A program made the translations under genes and the position numbers. DNA of 64,000 bases, taken from NCBI RefSeq assembly GCF_000702325.1, contig NZ_KL370892.1, positions 124,001 to 188,000 of the forward strand, read 5' to 3'. The DNA comes from Thiomicrorhabdus sp. Milos-T2 (GTDB lineage: Bacteria; Pseudomonadota; Gammaproteobacteria; Thiomicrospirales; Thiomicrospiraceae). Below the pieces are notes generated by a model. That model saw only the letters and a program-made list of their open reading frames with translations. It was not told where the DNA came from and searched no databases. This document shows, in pieces, positions 52,093 to 62,882 of this stretch. Every line of letters starts with the position of its first letter. Positions within the stretch are counted from its first letter, which is position 1.

Positions 52093-52977
52093 ATGACAAC
52101 TACAACTTTAGCACAAGGTTCACAGGCTAATAACCTGCCTTCTTTACATGCGTTGTCTAGCCAGTTAGTTCCGGGGCAAAACCTGGAATCTTATTTGCAC
52201 ACAGTTCAAAGTGTGCAAAAACTCACGGCAGAACAAGAGATGGAATTGGCGGAAAAACTATATTATCAAGATGACGTTGAAGCAGCGCGTCAGCTGATTT
52301 TATCTTCTCTTCGTTATGTTGTGCCTGTTGCTAGAACCTATAATGGGTATGGTTTGCCACTAGGCGATATTATTCAAGAAGGTAATATCGGTTTGATGAA
52401 AGCCGTTAAACGTTTTAATCCTGAAGAAAAAGTTCGCTTAATGACCTTTGCCGTGCATTGGATTCGTGCTGAAATTAATGAATATGTGATTAAAAACTGG
52501 CGTATTGTTAAAACAGCCACGACCAAAGCGCAGCGTAAACTGTTCTTTAAGCTACGTAGCTCTAAAAAGTCTTTAGAGTGGTTTAGCGATAAAGATGCTG
52601 ATAGCGTAGCCGAAGAGTTAGGAGTCACTCGTAAAGATGTTCTAGAAATGGAAACTCGTCTTTACGGCAAAGACTTGCCGGTAGATATGTCTTCTGATGA
52701 GGAAGAAAATGTCACTTTTCCGGTTTTAATTAGCCAAGAGGCTGACCCAGAAACGGCGTTAGTTCAACAAAATCATGCCGACTATGAAATGGCTCGTATG
52801 CAGCAAGCATTAGCTACTTTAGATGATCGTAGTCGTGATATTTTGCAGCAACGCTGGTTGTCTGAAGATAAATCTGGATTAAAAGCTTTATCTGAGCAAT
52901 ATGGCGTTTCTATGGAACGCATTCGTCAAATTGAAGTGCAAGCGTTAAGCAAATTAAAAAACCAGTTAGTTGCCTAA
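52093..52977 (+). CDS. rpoH: RNA polymerase heat-shock sigma factor sigma-32
   Basis: 294 residues. Region 2 (SSLRYVVPVARTYNGYGLP, then DIIQEGNIGLMKAVKRFNPE), the RpoH box QRKLFFKLR near residue 132, and region 4 ending in YGVSMERIRQIEVQALSKLK. It directs heat-shock gene expression. The start with TGGAG seven bases upstream is the ATG at 52093; a GTG at 52087 is possible. It is preceded by CIRCE, so HrcA seems to control it. Confidence 0.95.
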   Translation: MTTTTLAQGSQANNLPSLHALSSQLVPGQNLESYLHTVQSVQKLTAEQEMELAEKLYYQDDVEAARQLILSSLRYVVPVARTYNGYGLPLGDIIQEGNIGLMKAVKRFNPEEKVRLMTFAVHWIRAEINEYVIKNWRIVKTATTKAQRKLFFKLRSSKKSLEWFSDKDADSVAEELGVTRKDVLEMETRLYGKDLPVDMSSDEEENVTFPVLISQEADPETALVQQNHADYEMARMQQALATLDDRSRDILQQRWLSEDKSGLKALSEQYGVSMERIRQIEVQALSKLKNQLVA

Positions 52978-53047
52978 GCCTAACTGGAGAGATTTAATAA
53001 ATATTTAAAAATTAAATCCTTTTTAATAAACCAAAATAACCTTAAAG

Positions 53048-53072
53048 GCCTGTTTTATAACAGGCTTTTTTG
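53048..53072 (+). terminator. Terminator of rpoH
   Basis: GCCTGTT and AACAGGC stem with a short loop, then TTTTTTG, about 70 bases after the stop. Confidence 0.88.
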
Positions 53073-53088
53073 TTTTTATGAGATAGAA

Positions 53089-53772
53089 ATGCCGTATCCA
53101 ATAAAAGAAACTGATTTTCACAAATTTCCTGTATTTTTACTTGCCGCTTTAATGGCAAGTTTAGCTGGCTATGTCAACAGTGCTATGTTGATTGAGTTTG
53201 CTATGCCGGTTAGCCAAATGACAGGGATTGCATCCCGCTTAAGCGACGGAATAATTCATATTCAATTTGATTTACTCATCAATGCTTCTATGGTTTTATT
53301 TGGATTTTTATTTGGCGCTTTTTTATCGGGTTTAATGATTGGTCAAAGACAATATCGTCAAGATAATGCTTATGGCTATGCGTTACTGTGTATCAGCACT
53401 TTACTTACTGCATCTACAATTCTATCTTATATAGGATCAACCTTTTCGGTTCTACTCACCGCTATAGCTTGTGGCTTACAAAATGCATTAATTGCGAGTT
53501 ATCGGGGTTTACAAATTCGCACCACCCACATGACAGGAATTGTGACAGATATTGGAGTCTTCATTGCTGATTTTGTTAAAACTCGCTCACCATGGACCTG
53601 GCAAGCTTATCTACTCGTTGTCTTATTTATCAGCTTTATTGTAGGTGGTTTTATCGGTATTGTCACTTATGAATACTTTCCAAAAAGAGCAATGACTCTG
53701 CCAGCAGTGGTAATGCTCATTCTTGGCATGGTTTATTTAAAAGTAGGGGTACATCAACCAAAGAATCCTTAA
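53089..53772 (+). CDS. DUF1275 (YoaK-like) membrane protein
   Basis: 227 residues with six membrane helices. SLAGYVNSAMLIEFAMPVSQMTG and CGLQNALIASYRGLQIRTTHMTGIVTDIG are the family blocks (usually Gx(V/F)NA ... RTTHMTG). A transporter-like protein of unknown substrate. It is adjacent to ovoA but probably has its own transcript. Confidence 0.85.
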   Translation: MPYPIKETDFHKFPVFLLAALMASLAGYVNSAMLIEFAMPVSQMTGIASRLSDGIIHIQFDLLINASMVLFGFLFGAFLSGLMIGQRQYRQDNAYGYALLCISTLLTASTILSYIGSTFSVLLTAIACGLQNALIASYRGLQIRTTHMTGIVTDIGVFIADFVKTRSPWTWQAYLLVVLFISFIVGGFIGIVTYEYFPKRAMTLPAVVMLILGMVYLKVGVHQPKNP

Positions 53773-53872
53773 TTTACAATAAATAAACTTAACAGCACGT
53801 ACAATTAATCTAAATTTATTATACAATAATTATACAATTATTTTATTTACCTGAATTCAGCCTGGAGCCCGT

Positions 53873-56023
53873 ATGTTAAACCCTCAGGAACTTATCGCTC
53901 AAACACTTATCATTAACAGCGGCGATATTGAAGCCAAACGCGATGAGATTAAAGCTTACTTTAACCAAACTTACGATAGCTATGAAACCCTGTTTGAAAC
54001 TTTAAAATCTGATTCTGCGTTTTATGAACGGCCTTGCTCTTTAAGACATCCTTTAATTTTTTATTTTGGTCACACGGCTACTTTTTTTACTAATAAATTA
54101 GTTTTAGCCAAACTTTTACCCGGGCGCATCAACCCGCATATTGAGTCCATGTGTGCTATTGGTGTCGATGAAATGTCTTGGGATGATTTAGATGAAACTA
54201 ACTATGATTGGCCTAGTGCGGATGATGTAAGAACCTATCGTCAGCAAGTCAGAGAGGCCGTTAATGAGTTAATTGATAAGATTGAATTTACGCTTCCAAT
54301 AAACTGGCAAAGCCCAATGTGGCCTATTTTAATGGGCATTGAACATGAGCGTATTCACTTAGAAACCTCATCGGTATTAATTCGTCAATTGCCAATTACT
54401 TCGGTTCAAACGCACCCACTATTCCCAACCTGCCCTTCTCATGGAAATGCACCCGCAAACTATTTAGCAGAAGTTCCCGCTGGAGAAATCAATATAAACC
54501 ATACTGACCCTTCCGAAGTTTATGGTTGGGATAATGAATACGGCCATCATCAAGCAACCGTTAAGGGTTTTAAATCAGCTGCATTTTTAGTTTCTAACCA
54601 AGAATATTTAGCCTTTGTAGAAGATGGCGGTTATGAAAAACCTGAATATTGGGATGAAGAAGGCGACAACTGGCGTAAGTTTTCACCGTTAAAACATCCC
54701 ACTTTTTGGGTAAAAAAGAACCACACCCCGCAAGGGAGTATAAAGGCCTGGTATCTTCGCTGTATGACAGAAGAGATTCCAATGCCATGGAACTGGCCAG
54801 TAGAAGTGAATCAACTGGAAGCACATGCTTTTTGTGTTTGGAAAGCTCAAAAAACAGGGACGCCGATACGTTTACCGAGTGAAGATGAGTATTTACGTTT
54901 GCGTGAGCATAGCCAAGCTTTAAATTTTAAACAGCAAGCCAATTGGAACTTACAAAAATACGCCTCATCAACACCTATAGATGAAAATAAAACCGGAGAT
55001 TTCTATGACGTTTTAGGAAATGTCTGGCAATGGACGGCAACCCCTCTTTATCCTTATGAAGGCTTTAAAGTGCATCCACTGTATGACGACTTCACCATGC
55101 CGACCTTTGATAATAAACACAATATTTTTACTGGTGGCAGTTGGATTTCTACCGGAAATGAAATTAATGGTCATTCTCGTTATGCATTTCGTCGTCACTT
55201 TTTTCAACATGCTGGCTTTCGTTATATTGAATCCGATGCCGATGTGCAAACTAAATTTTCAACCTATGAAACGGATAAATCGGTATCACAGTATTGTGAA
55301 TTTCATTACGGTGATGACTATTTTGGCATGGAAAATTTTGCCAAAAAATATGCAGAGATTGCCATCAATGCCATCAAACAAGATGCCGATTTTAGCAATA
55401 CGGCAGATTTATCCGTTTTAGAGGTAGGTTGCTCAGTTGGACGCGCAAGCTTTGAACTAGCCAAGTATTTTAACAGAGTAACGGGGCTAGATTTCTCTGC
55501 ACGGTTTATTCAAATTGCTAATCAATTGCAACAAAATGGCTCTATTCGCTATAGCATTCCTATTGAGGGTGAAATAATGGACTTTAAATCTAAAGCCCTT
55601 ACGGACTTAGGTTTAATTGAAACCGCCTCACGTTGCCAATTTATTCAACAAGATGCCGCTAACCTTAAACCTCATATAACGGGGTTTGACATGGTACTGG
55701 CTTCAAACTTAATTGAGCGCCTCTATGATCCGGCTAAGTTTTTAAAAGACATTAATGAGCGAATAAACCCTAAAGGCTTGTTAATTATGGTCTCGGATTA
55801 TTCTTGGCAGCAGGAATACACCGATAAAGACAAATGGATTGGGGGTTATAAAGATAGCCTATCAGGCGAGAATGTAACCTCTATTGAAGGACTGCATGCC
55901 ATTTTGGATGAACACTTTGAATGCATCTCCACAATGCCCTCTATTCCCTCTGTATTTAGAGTCACTAGTAGAAACTTTACGCTTAATGATTCAGAAGTCA
56001 CCATTTGGAAAAAAAGAACTTAA
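53873..56023 (+). CDS. ovoA: 5-histidylcysteine sulfoxide synthase / mercaptohistidine N-methyltransferase
   Basis: 716 residues. The N-terminal DinB-like region contains the iron ligands: HTATFFTN (His67) and IEHERIHLE (His158, His162). The FGE/SUMF-like core spans about 195-460 (GWDNEYGHHQATVKGF, GDFYDVLGNVWQWTATPLYPY, GGSWISTGNE). The C-terminal methyltransferase domain (about 490-716) has SVLEVGCSVGRAS-type SAM-binding. It makes a sulfoxide between histidine and cysteine and later methylates the imidazole to give ovothiol A. GGAG site. An amidoligase-like gene and an ovoB-like gene follow on the same strand. Confidence 0.93.
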   Translation: MLNPQELIAQTLIINSGDIEAKRDEIKAYFNQTYDSYETLFETLKSDSAFYERPCSLRHPLIFYFGHTATFFTNKLVLAKLLPGRINPHIESMCAIGVDEMSWDDLDETNYDWPSADDVRTYRQQVREAVNELIDKIEFTLPINWQSPMWPILMGIEHERIHLETSSVLIRQLPITSVQTHPLFPTCPSHGNAPANYLAEVPAGEININHTDPSEVYGWDNEYGHHQATVKGFKSAAFLVSNQEYLAFVEDGGYEKPEYWDEEGDNWRKFSPLKHPTFWVKKNHTPQGSIKAWYLRCMTEEIPMPWNWPVEVNQLEAHAFCVWKAQKTGTPIRLPSEDEYLRLREHSQALNFKQQANWNLQKYASSTPIDENKTGDFYDVLGNVWQWTATPLYPYEGFKVHPLYDDFTMPTFDNKHNIFTGGSWISTGNEINGHSRYAFRRHFFQHAGFRYIESDADVQTKFSTYETDKSVSQYCEFHYGDDYFGMENFAKKYAEIAINAIKQDADFSNTADLSVLEVGCSVGRASFELAKYFNRVTGLDFSARFIQIANQLQQNGSIRYSIPIEGEIMDFKSKALTDLGLIETASRCQFIQQDAANLKPHITGFDMVLASNLIERLYDPAKFLKDINERINPKGLLIMVSDYSWQQEYTDKDKWIGGYKDSLSGENVTSIEGLHAILDEHFECISTMPSIPSVFRVTSRNFTLNDSEVTIWKKRT

Positions 56024-56093
56024 CGCTTAAAAGAGGCTTTTTTACATTGATTGAATCTTGCAAATACTTTCAAAAACATCACGCTGGAAACCC

Positions 56094-57035
56094 ATGAAAC
56101 AATCTATGCAAAATCAAATCGAACACGTTATTGAACAAAGCGTAAATTGGAAAAGTAAAAATACCGAAAGCATCGATATCGAAAGGGTTGAGGGAACCCT
56201 ATCGCCCAATAAATTTAAAACGCAGTTATGTGCTCAACTTCAACCCTTTGAGCAAAGCATTGTAAACTTATCAACCGGCTATGCATGTGGTTTTGAAATT
56301 GAGTTTTTTCTAAATCCCAGCAGGTTATCCGATCTTCAAAAAGAGATTGCAGACATCTTGCCTGATTATCAGATGCTGTTAATTTTTTTAGATGAAGTTC
56401 CCAAAACGAATCATCGTCACTTTTACCTTATTAAAGAAAAGACAGGCCAACCCCCAGAAGGCATGCAGAGCTTTGAATTAGTTAGCCCCATCATTGATTA
56501 CAAAAGCCTACCCTATTTTATAAATACTTTTTTTACTCTACTCAATAAATACGGCGCAACAGACAATGATAGCATTGGCTTTCATTTGCACGTTTCGACT
56601 CAAAGCCCTTCAAAAATTTCCCCTATTTCATTGTTATATTTTTTAGATCAGCAAGAGGTTTTAAACGCCAAAGAGCGTCAATACACTCGAAATATTATTG
56701 AGCAGTTTTTTAGCTATTCCGCTCATGATTGGCAGTGGATTTTTGAAGAAGTCACTCGCAAATGTTACAACGTTAACTTTTTACATTACCACCATAATAA
56801 TCACATTGAACTGCGCTCTATGGGCGGAGCAGGCTATCTAAAAAATAATAAAGAGATTCTCTTAAACTGTTTTCAATGCTTGTTAGCCTATGAAAGAGCT
56901 TTAAATACCCCCATCGCAACCATTGCTCAAGGAATTTTAGAAAAATATGCCTTAGACAAGCAGGTGATACAAACTAAAAACTTAAGTTACCAAGCCTTAA
57001 AAGAGTCAGATGATAACCATATATGGTTTGTTTAG
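56094..57035 (+). CDS. Amidoligase-like (COOH-NH2 ligase) protein
   Basis: 313 residues, cytoplasmic. GYACGFEIEFFL, ELVSPII, IGFHLHVST and HIELRSMGG match the glutamine-synthetase-fold metal- and nucleotide-binding positions of the amidoligase family (Amidoligase_2). Such enzymes form amide bonds between a carboxylate and an amine with ATP. It lies between ovoA (70 bases before) and the ovoB candidate (93 bases after), in one direction, suggesting that it modifies an ovothiol-pathway compound. I chose the ATG at 56094; the frame is open from a TTG at 56058. No such step is known to me in the pathway. Confidence 0.75.
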   Translation: MKQSMQNQIEHVIEQSVNWKSKNTESIDIERVEGTLSPNKFKTQLCAQLQPFEQSIVNLSTGYACGFEIEFFLNPSRLSDLQKEIADILPDYQMLLIFLDEVPKTNHRHFYLIKEKTGQPPEGMQSFELVSPIIDYKSLPYFINTFFTLLNKYGATDNDSIGFHLHVSTQSPSKISPISLLYFLDQQEVLNAKERQYTRNIIEQFFSYSAHDWQWIFEEVTRKCYNVNFLHYHHNNHIELRSMGGAGYLKNNKEILLNCFQCLLAYERALNTPIATIAQGILEKYALDKQVIQTKNLSYQALKESDDNHIWFV

Positions 57036-57127
57036 AATAAATGGAAAAAAATTACATTAATTCTGTTACAATTTCGCTTAATGAAAATTTAGCACCTCTT
57101 AATCAGGTGACAACTGAAGAAGCGATT

Positions 57128-58315
57128 ATGTTCAACTTTAACCAACCGATTTCAAGAATTGGAACTCACGCTGAAAAGTATGAGTTACGTAAGGCCGTTT
57201 TCGGCACAGAAGATGTTTTGCCTATGTGGGTAGCCGATATGGATTTACCTACGCCCCCCTTTATTTTAAATGCCATTAAATCACGCTTAAATCACTCGCT
57301 ACTAGGTTATACACATACTCCTGATGCGTTGTATCAATCAATTATAGACTGGCAAAAGCAACACCATTATCAAGTCGAACCCTCTCAAATTGTATTTACT
57401 CATAATGTTGCCAATGGATTCTTTATGGCGGTTGCGGCATTAACCAGGCCTGGTGATTCTATTGTGGTGCAACTACCGATTTATCCACCTTTTTTAAAAG
57501 CACCTAAACTTCATGAACGGCATTTGGTTGAAACGCCGTTACAATTAATTAATCACCGTTATGAAGTGGACTTTGAAGCTTTTGAAAAAGCCGTTGTGGA
57601 TAACTCTGTAAAACTTTTTTTATTTTGTAACCCTCAGAACCCTTCAGGCCGTGTTTGGCGGCTTGAAGAGCTTCAAGAACTGGCAGATATCTGTTTAAAA
57701 CATCATGTCATTATTGTTTCTGACGAAATTCATTCTGATATGGTTTATGCCCCTAATAAGCATATTCCCATGGCCTCATTGTCCAAAGAGATCGCCAATA
57801 TCACGGTGACTTTAAATTCACCTGGTAAAACGTTTAATTTAGGGGGCTTACAAATAGGTTATGCCATTATTGCCAACCCTAAACTTAAAGCCCAGTATTT
57901 GGCTATTTGCCAACAAAATTCTATTGATAGCCTTAACCTGTTTGCACAAACCGCTTTAAGTGCTGCTTATACCAACCAAGGCCTTCAATGGCGTGACGAA
58001 TTACTGAACCATTTCACGGATAACATTAACTTACTAGAAAGCTTTTTTGCAAAAGAGTTCCCTAATGTAAAAATAATGCGACCAGAGGCTTCTTACTTAG
58101 TTTGGTTAGATTTTAGAGAAATATTCAGTTCTCACCAAGCGTTAAAAGATTGGTTAATACAAAAGGCAAAATTAGGATTAAATGATGGCGAAAGTTTTGG
58201 TGGAGAATGTCATGCAGGAACCGGATTTATGAGAATTAATCTCGCTGTCGCAAAAATGGAATTAGAAAAAGCCTTAAGGCAGTTGAAGCAGGCAAAACAC
58301 TTTTTACCTGCATAA
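57128..58315 (+). CDS. ovoB: PLP-dependent C-S lyase, OvoB candidate (PatB/MalY type)
   Basis: 395 residues from MFNFNQPISRIGTHAEKYEL, a start that fits PatB-type aminotransferases; the frame is open from 57041, right after the upstream stop, and neither start has a clear ribosome site. Fold type I with CNPQNPSGRVWRLEE, the SDEIHSDMVY block and the PLP-binding Lys in NSPGKTFNLGGLQ. It resembles cystathionine beta-lyase. OvoB cleaves the sulfoxide made by OvoA to 5-thiohistidine. Its position supports that role over general lyase activity. Confidence 0.82.
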   Translation: MFNFNQPISRIGTHAEKYELRKAVFGTEDVLPMWVADMDLPTPPFILNAIKSRLNHSLLGYTHTPDALYQSIIDWQKQHHYQVEPSQIVFTHNVANGFFMAVAALTRPGDSIVVQLPIYPPFLKAPKLHERHLVETPLQLINHRYEVDFEAFEKAVVDNSVKLFLFCNPQNPSGRVWRLEELQELADICLKHHVIIVSDEIHSDMVYAPNKHIPMASLSKEIANITVTLNSPGKTFNLGGLQIGYAIIANPKLKAQYLAICQQNSIDSLNLFAQTALSAAYTNQGLQWRDELLNHFTDNINLLESFFAKEFPNVKIMRPEASYLVWLDFREIFSSHQALKDWLIQKAKLGLNDGESFGGECHAGTGFMRINLAVAKMELEKALRQLKQAKHFLPA

Positions 58316-58318
58316 ATA

Positions 58319-58394
58319 TGGTACAGCCACGAGGACTCGAACCCCGAACAGCCCCTTAGGAGGGGGCAGTTATATCCAGTTTAACTATGGCCGC
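58319..58394 (-). tRNA. tRNA-Arg (CCT)
   Basis: 76 bases on the minus strand with CCA encoded. The arms GCGGCCA and TGGCTGT pair (with G-U pairs); the anticodon arm GCCCC-CTCCTAA-GGGGC carries anticodon CCT; the T-arm is GGGGTTCGAGTCCTC. It lies three bases after the ovoB stop, convergent with it. Confidence 0.93.
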
Positions 58395-58497
58395 ATTAGA
58401 TTTAAAATTATTGAAATTTATAGAAACTTATAACAATTTATAATATTGCATAAAATTTCTTAAGATTTCTTAAGATTTCATTAAGTTGTATAAAATT

Positions 58498-59037
58498 TTA
58501 ATCAGGCTGATCAAGAGCACCTAAACGTACTGTTTCATACTGACCTGTTTGGGTGTCTAGTTTATAAATATTAAAATTGGTGTCAATATTAAAATCAGAA
58601 GAACGTGAAGCATAGTTGGATGAAATACTACCTTCTGGCGAATGAATACGATGAAATACGTTCTCTGGCCAACCTAATATAGCCGCTCCGTCAAAGATTT
58701 TTTGACTATTGTGATAGATTGCATCCGGCGTGACTTCAAAGTTTTCTACCTGACCATGCTTAACGGAATAGAGCTGTACTAATCGACGCCCTTGATGAAC
58801 CACTAATTTGTCTTCTTGGTCAGTATGCATATACCAATACCAAGTATCATCCCCTTTAATTAAGGGACTTTTACCACCAGGTTCATGAGTAACTAAGTCC
58901 ACACCGGCTAAATCATCAACAACACCATCCACAGAAAAAAAGCACACTTTTGGCGTACTTCTTAACGCTTTAAGCGGCATGATAAAACACAAGTTTTCTA
59001 TATAGGTATTTCTAAAACCAACTTCTAATGAAAGCAT
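58498..59037 (-). CDS. Cytoplasmic protein of unknown function
   Basis: 179 residues, soluble, no signal. FFSVDGVVDDLAGVDLVTHEP, WYWYMHTDQEDKLVVHQGRRLVQLYS and AIYHNSQKIFDGAAILGWPE suggest a beta-rich sensor or cupin-like fold, and ILGWPENVFHRIHSP has conserved-looking charged residues. I do not recognise it. GAGG ribosome site. A MITE relic covers its promoter region. Confidence 0.55.
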   Translation of the reverse strand: MLSLEVGFRNTYIENLCFIMPLKALRSTPKVCFFSVDGVVDDLAGVDLVTHEPGGKSPLIKGDDTWYWYMHTDQEDKLVVHQGRRLVQLYSVKHGQVENFEVTPDAIYHNSQKIFDGAAILGWPENVFHRIHSPEGSISSNYASRSSDFNIDTNFNIYKLDTQTGQYETVRLGALDQPD

Positions 59038-59046
59038 TTTTTACCT

Positions 59047-59098
59047 CACTTTTCTTTCGCACCTATCTCGTGTTTATGCCCTTAGGTGCAAAGGTCTC
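59047..59098. mobile_element. MITE relic with extended end
   Basis: TTTTCTTTCGCACCTATCTCG is followed by TGTTTATGCCCTTAGGTGC and AAAGGTCTC, the same lengthened terminal form as at 18548, inverted. It has no partner end and lies just upstream of the gene at 58498. Further shortened traces are at 59133, 60213 and 62830. Confidence 0.6.
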
Positions 59099-59252
59099 AT
59101 AGAGAATTATAACCCTTTTTAAACATTCCTCGACTCTTGCAAAGATCTCTTAATATTAAAAACTAATTTAAATTATCCGTGTTAACACAACACTTTATTT
59201 AGAGTGTTTTTACACGAGAAGGTTCTCTGACAAAGCTCTAATAACAGAGAAT

Positions 59253-60143
59253 CTACAAGGGTTTAACTTGGTATTTTACACTTAACATATGCTCTGCTTT
59301 ACTGGCTAAAGTGAAACTATTATCCAAAACATTTCCACTTTCTACACAAGCAAATTCTAACCAGGCCTGGTCATCTATATCCGCAAATCCTTTAACCGTT
59401 TCTGGACCAGGATTCCAAACAACACTAGATTGTGAATTACGTTTTTCAATCATTATTCTGCGGTTATTATCCGCATCCACAATCGTAACCGTTTCTGATT
59501 GGTTCAAATATACCGAATCTTTAGGTGGATTTAATACCACAATCTCTTTTTCAATTTCTGCTTCGGCATTTTCATTTAGCTTATCTAAATGTGTGCTACC
59601 TTCAAACCCGGTAATTTGCATTCCAACTGGATTGGCTACTGCAAAATAAGTATGTAACGCCTCTGTTATTTCTACAGACTCATCACTTAAATTTGCACTC
59701 GTTAAGGTTAAGGTTAAGCTTTCGCCGACTTCAATACAAAGTTTTAAACTGAATGCATATGGCCATTGTGCAAGCGTTTCTTCATTTGACTCACAGCCAA
59801 GTAATACGCGGGTAACCCCGGTATCCATATGCACTGCCTTTTCAATAGACCAAACCATACTGCGTACAAAACCATGAGCTGGCAGGCCTGGTTGTTTACC
59901 AGGGCCAAACCATGGCCAACAAACAGGAACACCGCCTCTTACCGGCTTAGAACCATCATAAATAGCGTTGTTACTTACCCATAAAACCTCTTTTTGGCCT
60001 TTAGGTATAAAACTCAGAACGGATCCACCCATCGTTGTAATGGTGGCTTTAGCAAAGGGATTATCTATTTCAATCAGTTCAACTTGATCTCGGTGACTAA
60101 ACTTGATGCCTTCTACAGAAAATTTTTCTTGATGATTTGTCAT
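59253..60143 (-). CDS. D-hexose-6-phosphate mutarotase (YeaD-like)
   Basis: 296 residues, aldose-1-epimerase-type beta sandwich. GGSVLSFIPKGQKEVLW, RGGVPVCWPWFGPG, GFVRSMVW and ALHTYFAV carry the active His/Asp region; VVWNPGPETVKGFADI ends the fold. It balances alpha and beta forms of glucose-6-phosphate, which suits the glucosylglycerate and pentose phosphate genes. The ATG at 60143 follows AAGGAG; the frame is open to 60176. Contains two CAGGCCTGGT units. Confidence 0.88.
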   Translation of the reverse strand: MTNHQEKFSVEGIKFSHRDQVELIEIDNPFAKATITTMGGSVLSFIPKGQKEVLWVSNNAIYDGSKPVRGGVPVCWPWFGPGKQPGLPAHGFVRSMVWSIEKAVHMDTGVTRVLLGCESNEETLAQWPYAFSLKLCIEVGESLTLTLTSANLSDESVEITEALHTYFAVANPVGMQITGFEGSTHLDKLNENAEAEIEKEIVVLNPPKDSVYLNQSETVTIVDADNNRRIMIEKRNSQSSVVWNPGPETVKGFADIDDQAWLEFACVESGNVLDNSFTLASKAEHMLSVKYQVKPL

Positions 60144-60249
60144 AAATTTATACTCCTTAAAGTTTAAATACTCCACAGTGAACTAAACAACCACGCCAAA
60201 ATAATTAGACAAGATCTTTGCAAAGGTCTATTGACCTAAGACCAATGAA

Positions 60250-61332
60250 CTAACGCCAATCGGTTAACGTCTTTTCTAAAAGTTCTTTTGGATAATCACC
60301 CGTTACATAAGCTTGCCCGATTGATTTCAAAAGCACTAAACGAATCGTTCCAGCTTGGACTTTTTTATCACCAGCCATTAAGTCTAGAAACTTATCATTG
60401 TTCATTTCTGAAACGCTTGGAGGTAAAACAGGTAAGTTAGCGCGATCAAATAATCCCTGAATGCGTTCTTCATCGGCTTGGGTTAAGTCGCCTAAAAGCT
60501 TAGACATATACACAGCTTGCATTGATCCCGCGCTGACCCCTTCTCCATGCAACCATTTTCCATAGCCCATTCCTGCTTCAATCGCATGACCAAAAGTATG
60601 TCCTAAATTAAACAGTGCACGTAACCCGGCTTCTTTTTCATCTTTAGCAACAATGTCGGCTTTATCTTGGCAAGAACGTTCAATAGCATAAGCTAAGGCT
60701 TCAGGCTCACGCGCTAATAAACGTTCAATATTGGCCTCTAACCACTCAAAAAATTCAGGGTCCTGAATCAAGCCATACTTAATCACTTCTGCCAGGCCTG
60801 CTGATAATTGACGGTCTTCTAAGGTATTTAACGATTCCGTATCAATCACCACACATTCTGGTTGGTGAAAGGCTCCAATCATGTTTTTGCCTAATGGATG
60901 ATTTACCCCTGTCTTACCGCCTACAGAAGAATCTACCTGCGATAACAATGTGGTTGGCATTTGAATAAAGTTCACACCACGTTGAAAAGCAGCGGCCGCA
61001 AACCCGGTCATATCGCCAATAACCCCGCCGCCCAAAGCAACCAAAGTGCAACTACGATCAAAACGGTCGCCAATTAACTTATCAAACACGAGGTTTAAGG
61101 TTTCTAAATTTTTATACTCTTCACCGTCTGGCAACACCACCGATTCAACGTTAAAGTCAGCAAACGTTTGCTTGCACTTTTCTAAATACAATGGGGCTAC
61201 CGTAGTATTGGTAACAATTAAGACTTGCTGACCCTTTACGTAAGGCTTTACCAAATTGGCATTACCCATTAAACCTTGACCAATAAAAATAGGGTAACTT
61301 CTATCCCCTAATTCAACTTTTAATGTTTTCAC
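60250..61332 (-). CDS. aroB: 3-dehydroquinate synthase
   Basis: 360 residues. [41 protein letters not shown], the metal site [11 protein letters not shown] with LHGEGVSAG, and the catalytic Lys in VKYG (EVIKYGLI). Second step of the shikimate pathway. Downstream of aroK on the same strand, 83 bases between, with a MITE-derived hairpin in the gap. Confidence 0.95.
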   Translation of the reverse strand: MKTLKVELGDRSYPIFIGQGLMGNANLVKPYVKGQQVLIVTNTTVAPLYLEKCKQTFADFNVESVVLPDGEEYKNLETLNLVFDKLIGDRFDRSCTLVALGGGVIGDMTGFAAAAFQRGVNFIQMPTTLLSQVDSSVGGKTGVNHPLGKNMIGAFHQPECVVIDTESLNTLEDRQLSAGLAEVIKYGLIQDPEFFEWLEANIERLLAREPEALAYAIERSCQDKADIVAKDEKEAGLRALFNLGHTFGHAIEAGMGYGKWLHGEGVSAGSMQAVYMSKLLGDLTQADEERIQGLFDRANLPVLPPSVSEMNNDKFLDLMAGDKKVQAGTIRLVLLKSIGQAYVTGDYPKELLEKTLTDWR

Positions 61333-61359
61333 TTAAAATTCTCTTAATTTTTTTATATT

Positions 61360-61391
61360 GAGACCTTTGCAGCCGTCTCTTAAAAGGTCTC
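61360..61391. repeat. MITE-derived hairpin between aroK and aroB
   Basis: GAGACCTTTGCAGC and TTAAAAGGTCTC: a compact inverted repeat built from two MITE ends, 32 bases. On the minus strand it is followed by AATATAAAAAAA, so it is not a standard terminator. It may still affect aroK-aroB expression. Confidence 0.6.
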
Positions 61392-61415
61392 TTATTTGTC
61401 TTGTCATAAACAATA

Positions 61416-61940
61416 CTAAACAATGTGTTCAGACTCTAGGCGATCAACAATCTGTTTTACCACTCTATGAACAGGTACTTGCTGTGTTTCAATCACTAAA
61501 TCGGCCATTTCCATATACCAAGGTTCACGTTTTTGCATTAAATCTCTCAACACCTGAGCCGGGTTATCCGTTTGTAATAGCGGACGATTACGGTCATGCT
61601 TAGTTCGCTGAATCAGTGATTCAACTGGCGATTTTAAATACACCACAAAACCTCGCGTTCGTAGATGCTGTCGATTACTCTCGGTTTCTACTACACCGCC
61701 GCCGGTTGCTAATACAACTTCGGTTCGCTCTGAAAGCTCATCAATCATTGAGGCTTCACGATGACGAAAACCCTGCTCACCTTCAATATCAAAAATCATG
61801 GGGATTGTGGCACCTGTGCGCGCTTCAATTTCATGATCGCTATCAACAAATTGATAATGTAGCTTTTCAGCTAACAACTTACCTACAGTCGACTTTCCCG
61901 CCCCCATAGGGCCAACTAAAAATATACTTTCTTTATGCAT
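61416..61940 (-). CDS. aroK: Shikimate kinase
   Basis: 174 residues. Walker [19 protein letters not shown] at 11-28, [28 protein letters not shown], and LATGGGVV for shikimate binding. Phosphorylates shikimate for aromatic amino acid synthesis. Upstream of aroB as in most proteobacteria. Confidence 0.95.
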   Translation of the reverse strand: MHKESIFLVGPMGAGKSTVGKLLAEKLHYQFVDSDHEIEARTGATIPMIFDIEGEQGFRHREASMIDELSERTEVVLATGGGVVETESNRQHLRTRGFVVYLKSPVESLIQRTKHDRNRPLLQTDNPAQVLRDLMQKREPWYMEMADLVIETQQVPVHRVVKQIVDRLESEHIV

Positions 61941-61989
61941 CTGTTCATTATAAATACATTTTGTTAATTTACTTCATCTTATACCCTGA

Positions 61990-62751
<762 letters not shown>

Positions 62752-62882
62752 GCCCATATTAAGAGTCCTTTTCTTATGTCGGGAATCTAAAAAATAGTGA
62801 ACAAATTGTAGCTTTTTTATACATTTATCGACTCTTGCAAAGAGTCTCACATTAATTAATACAACCCTTTTACCTACCCTAG

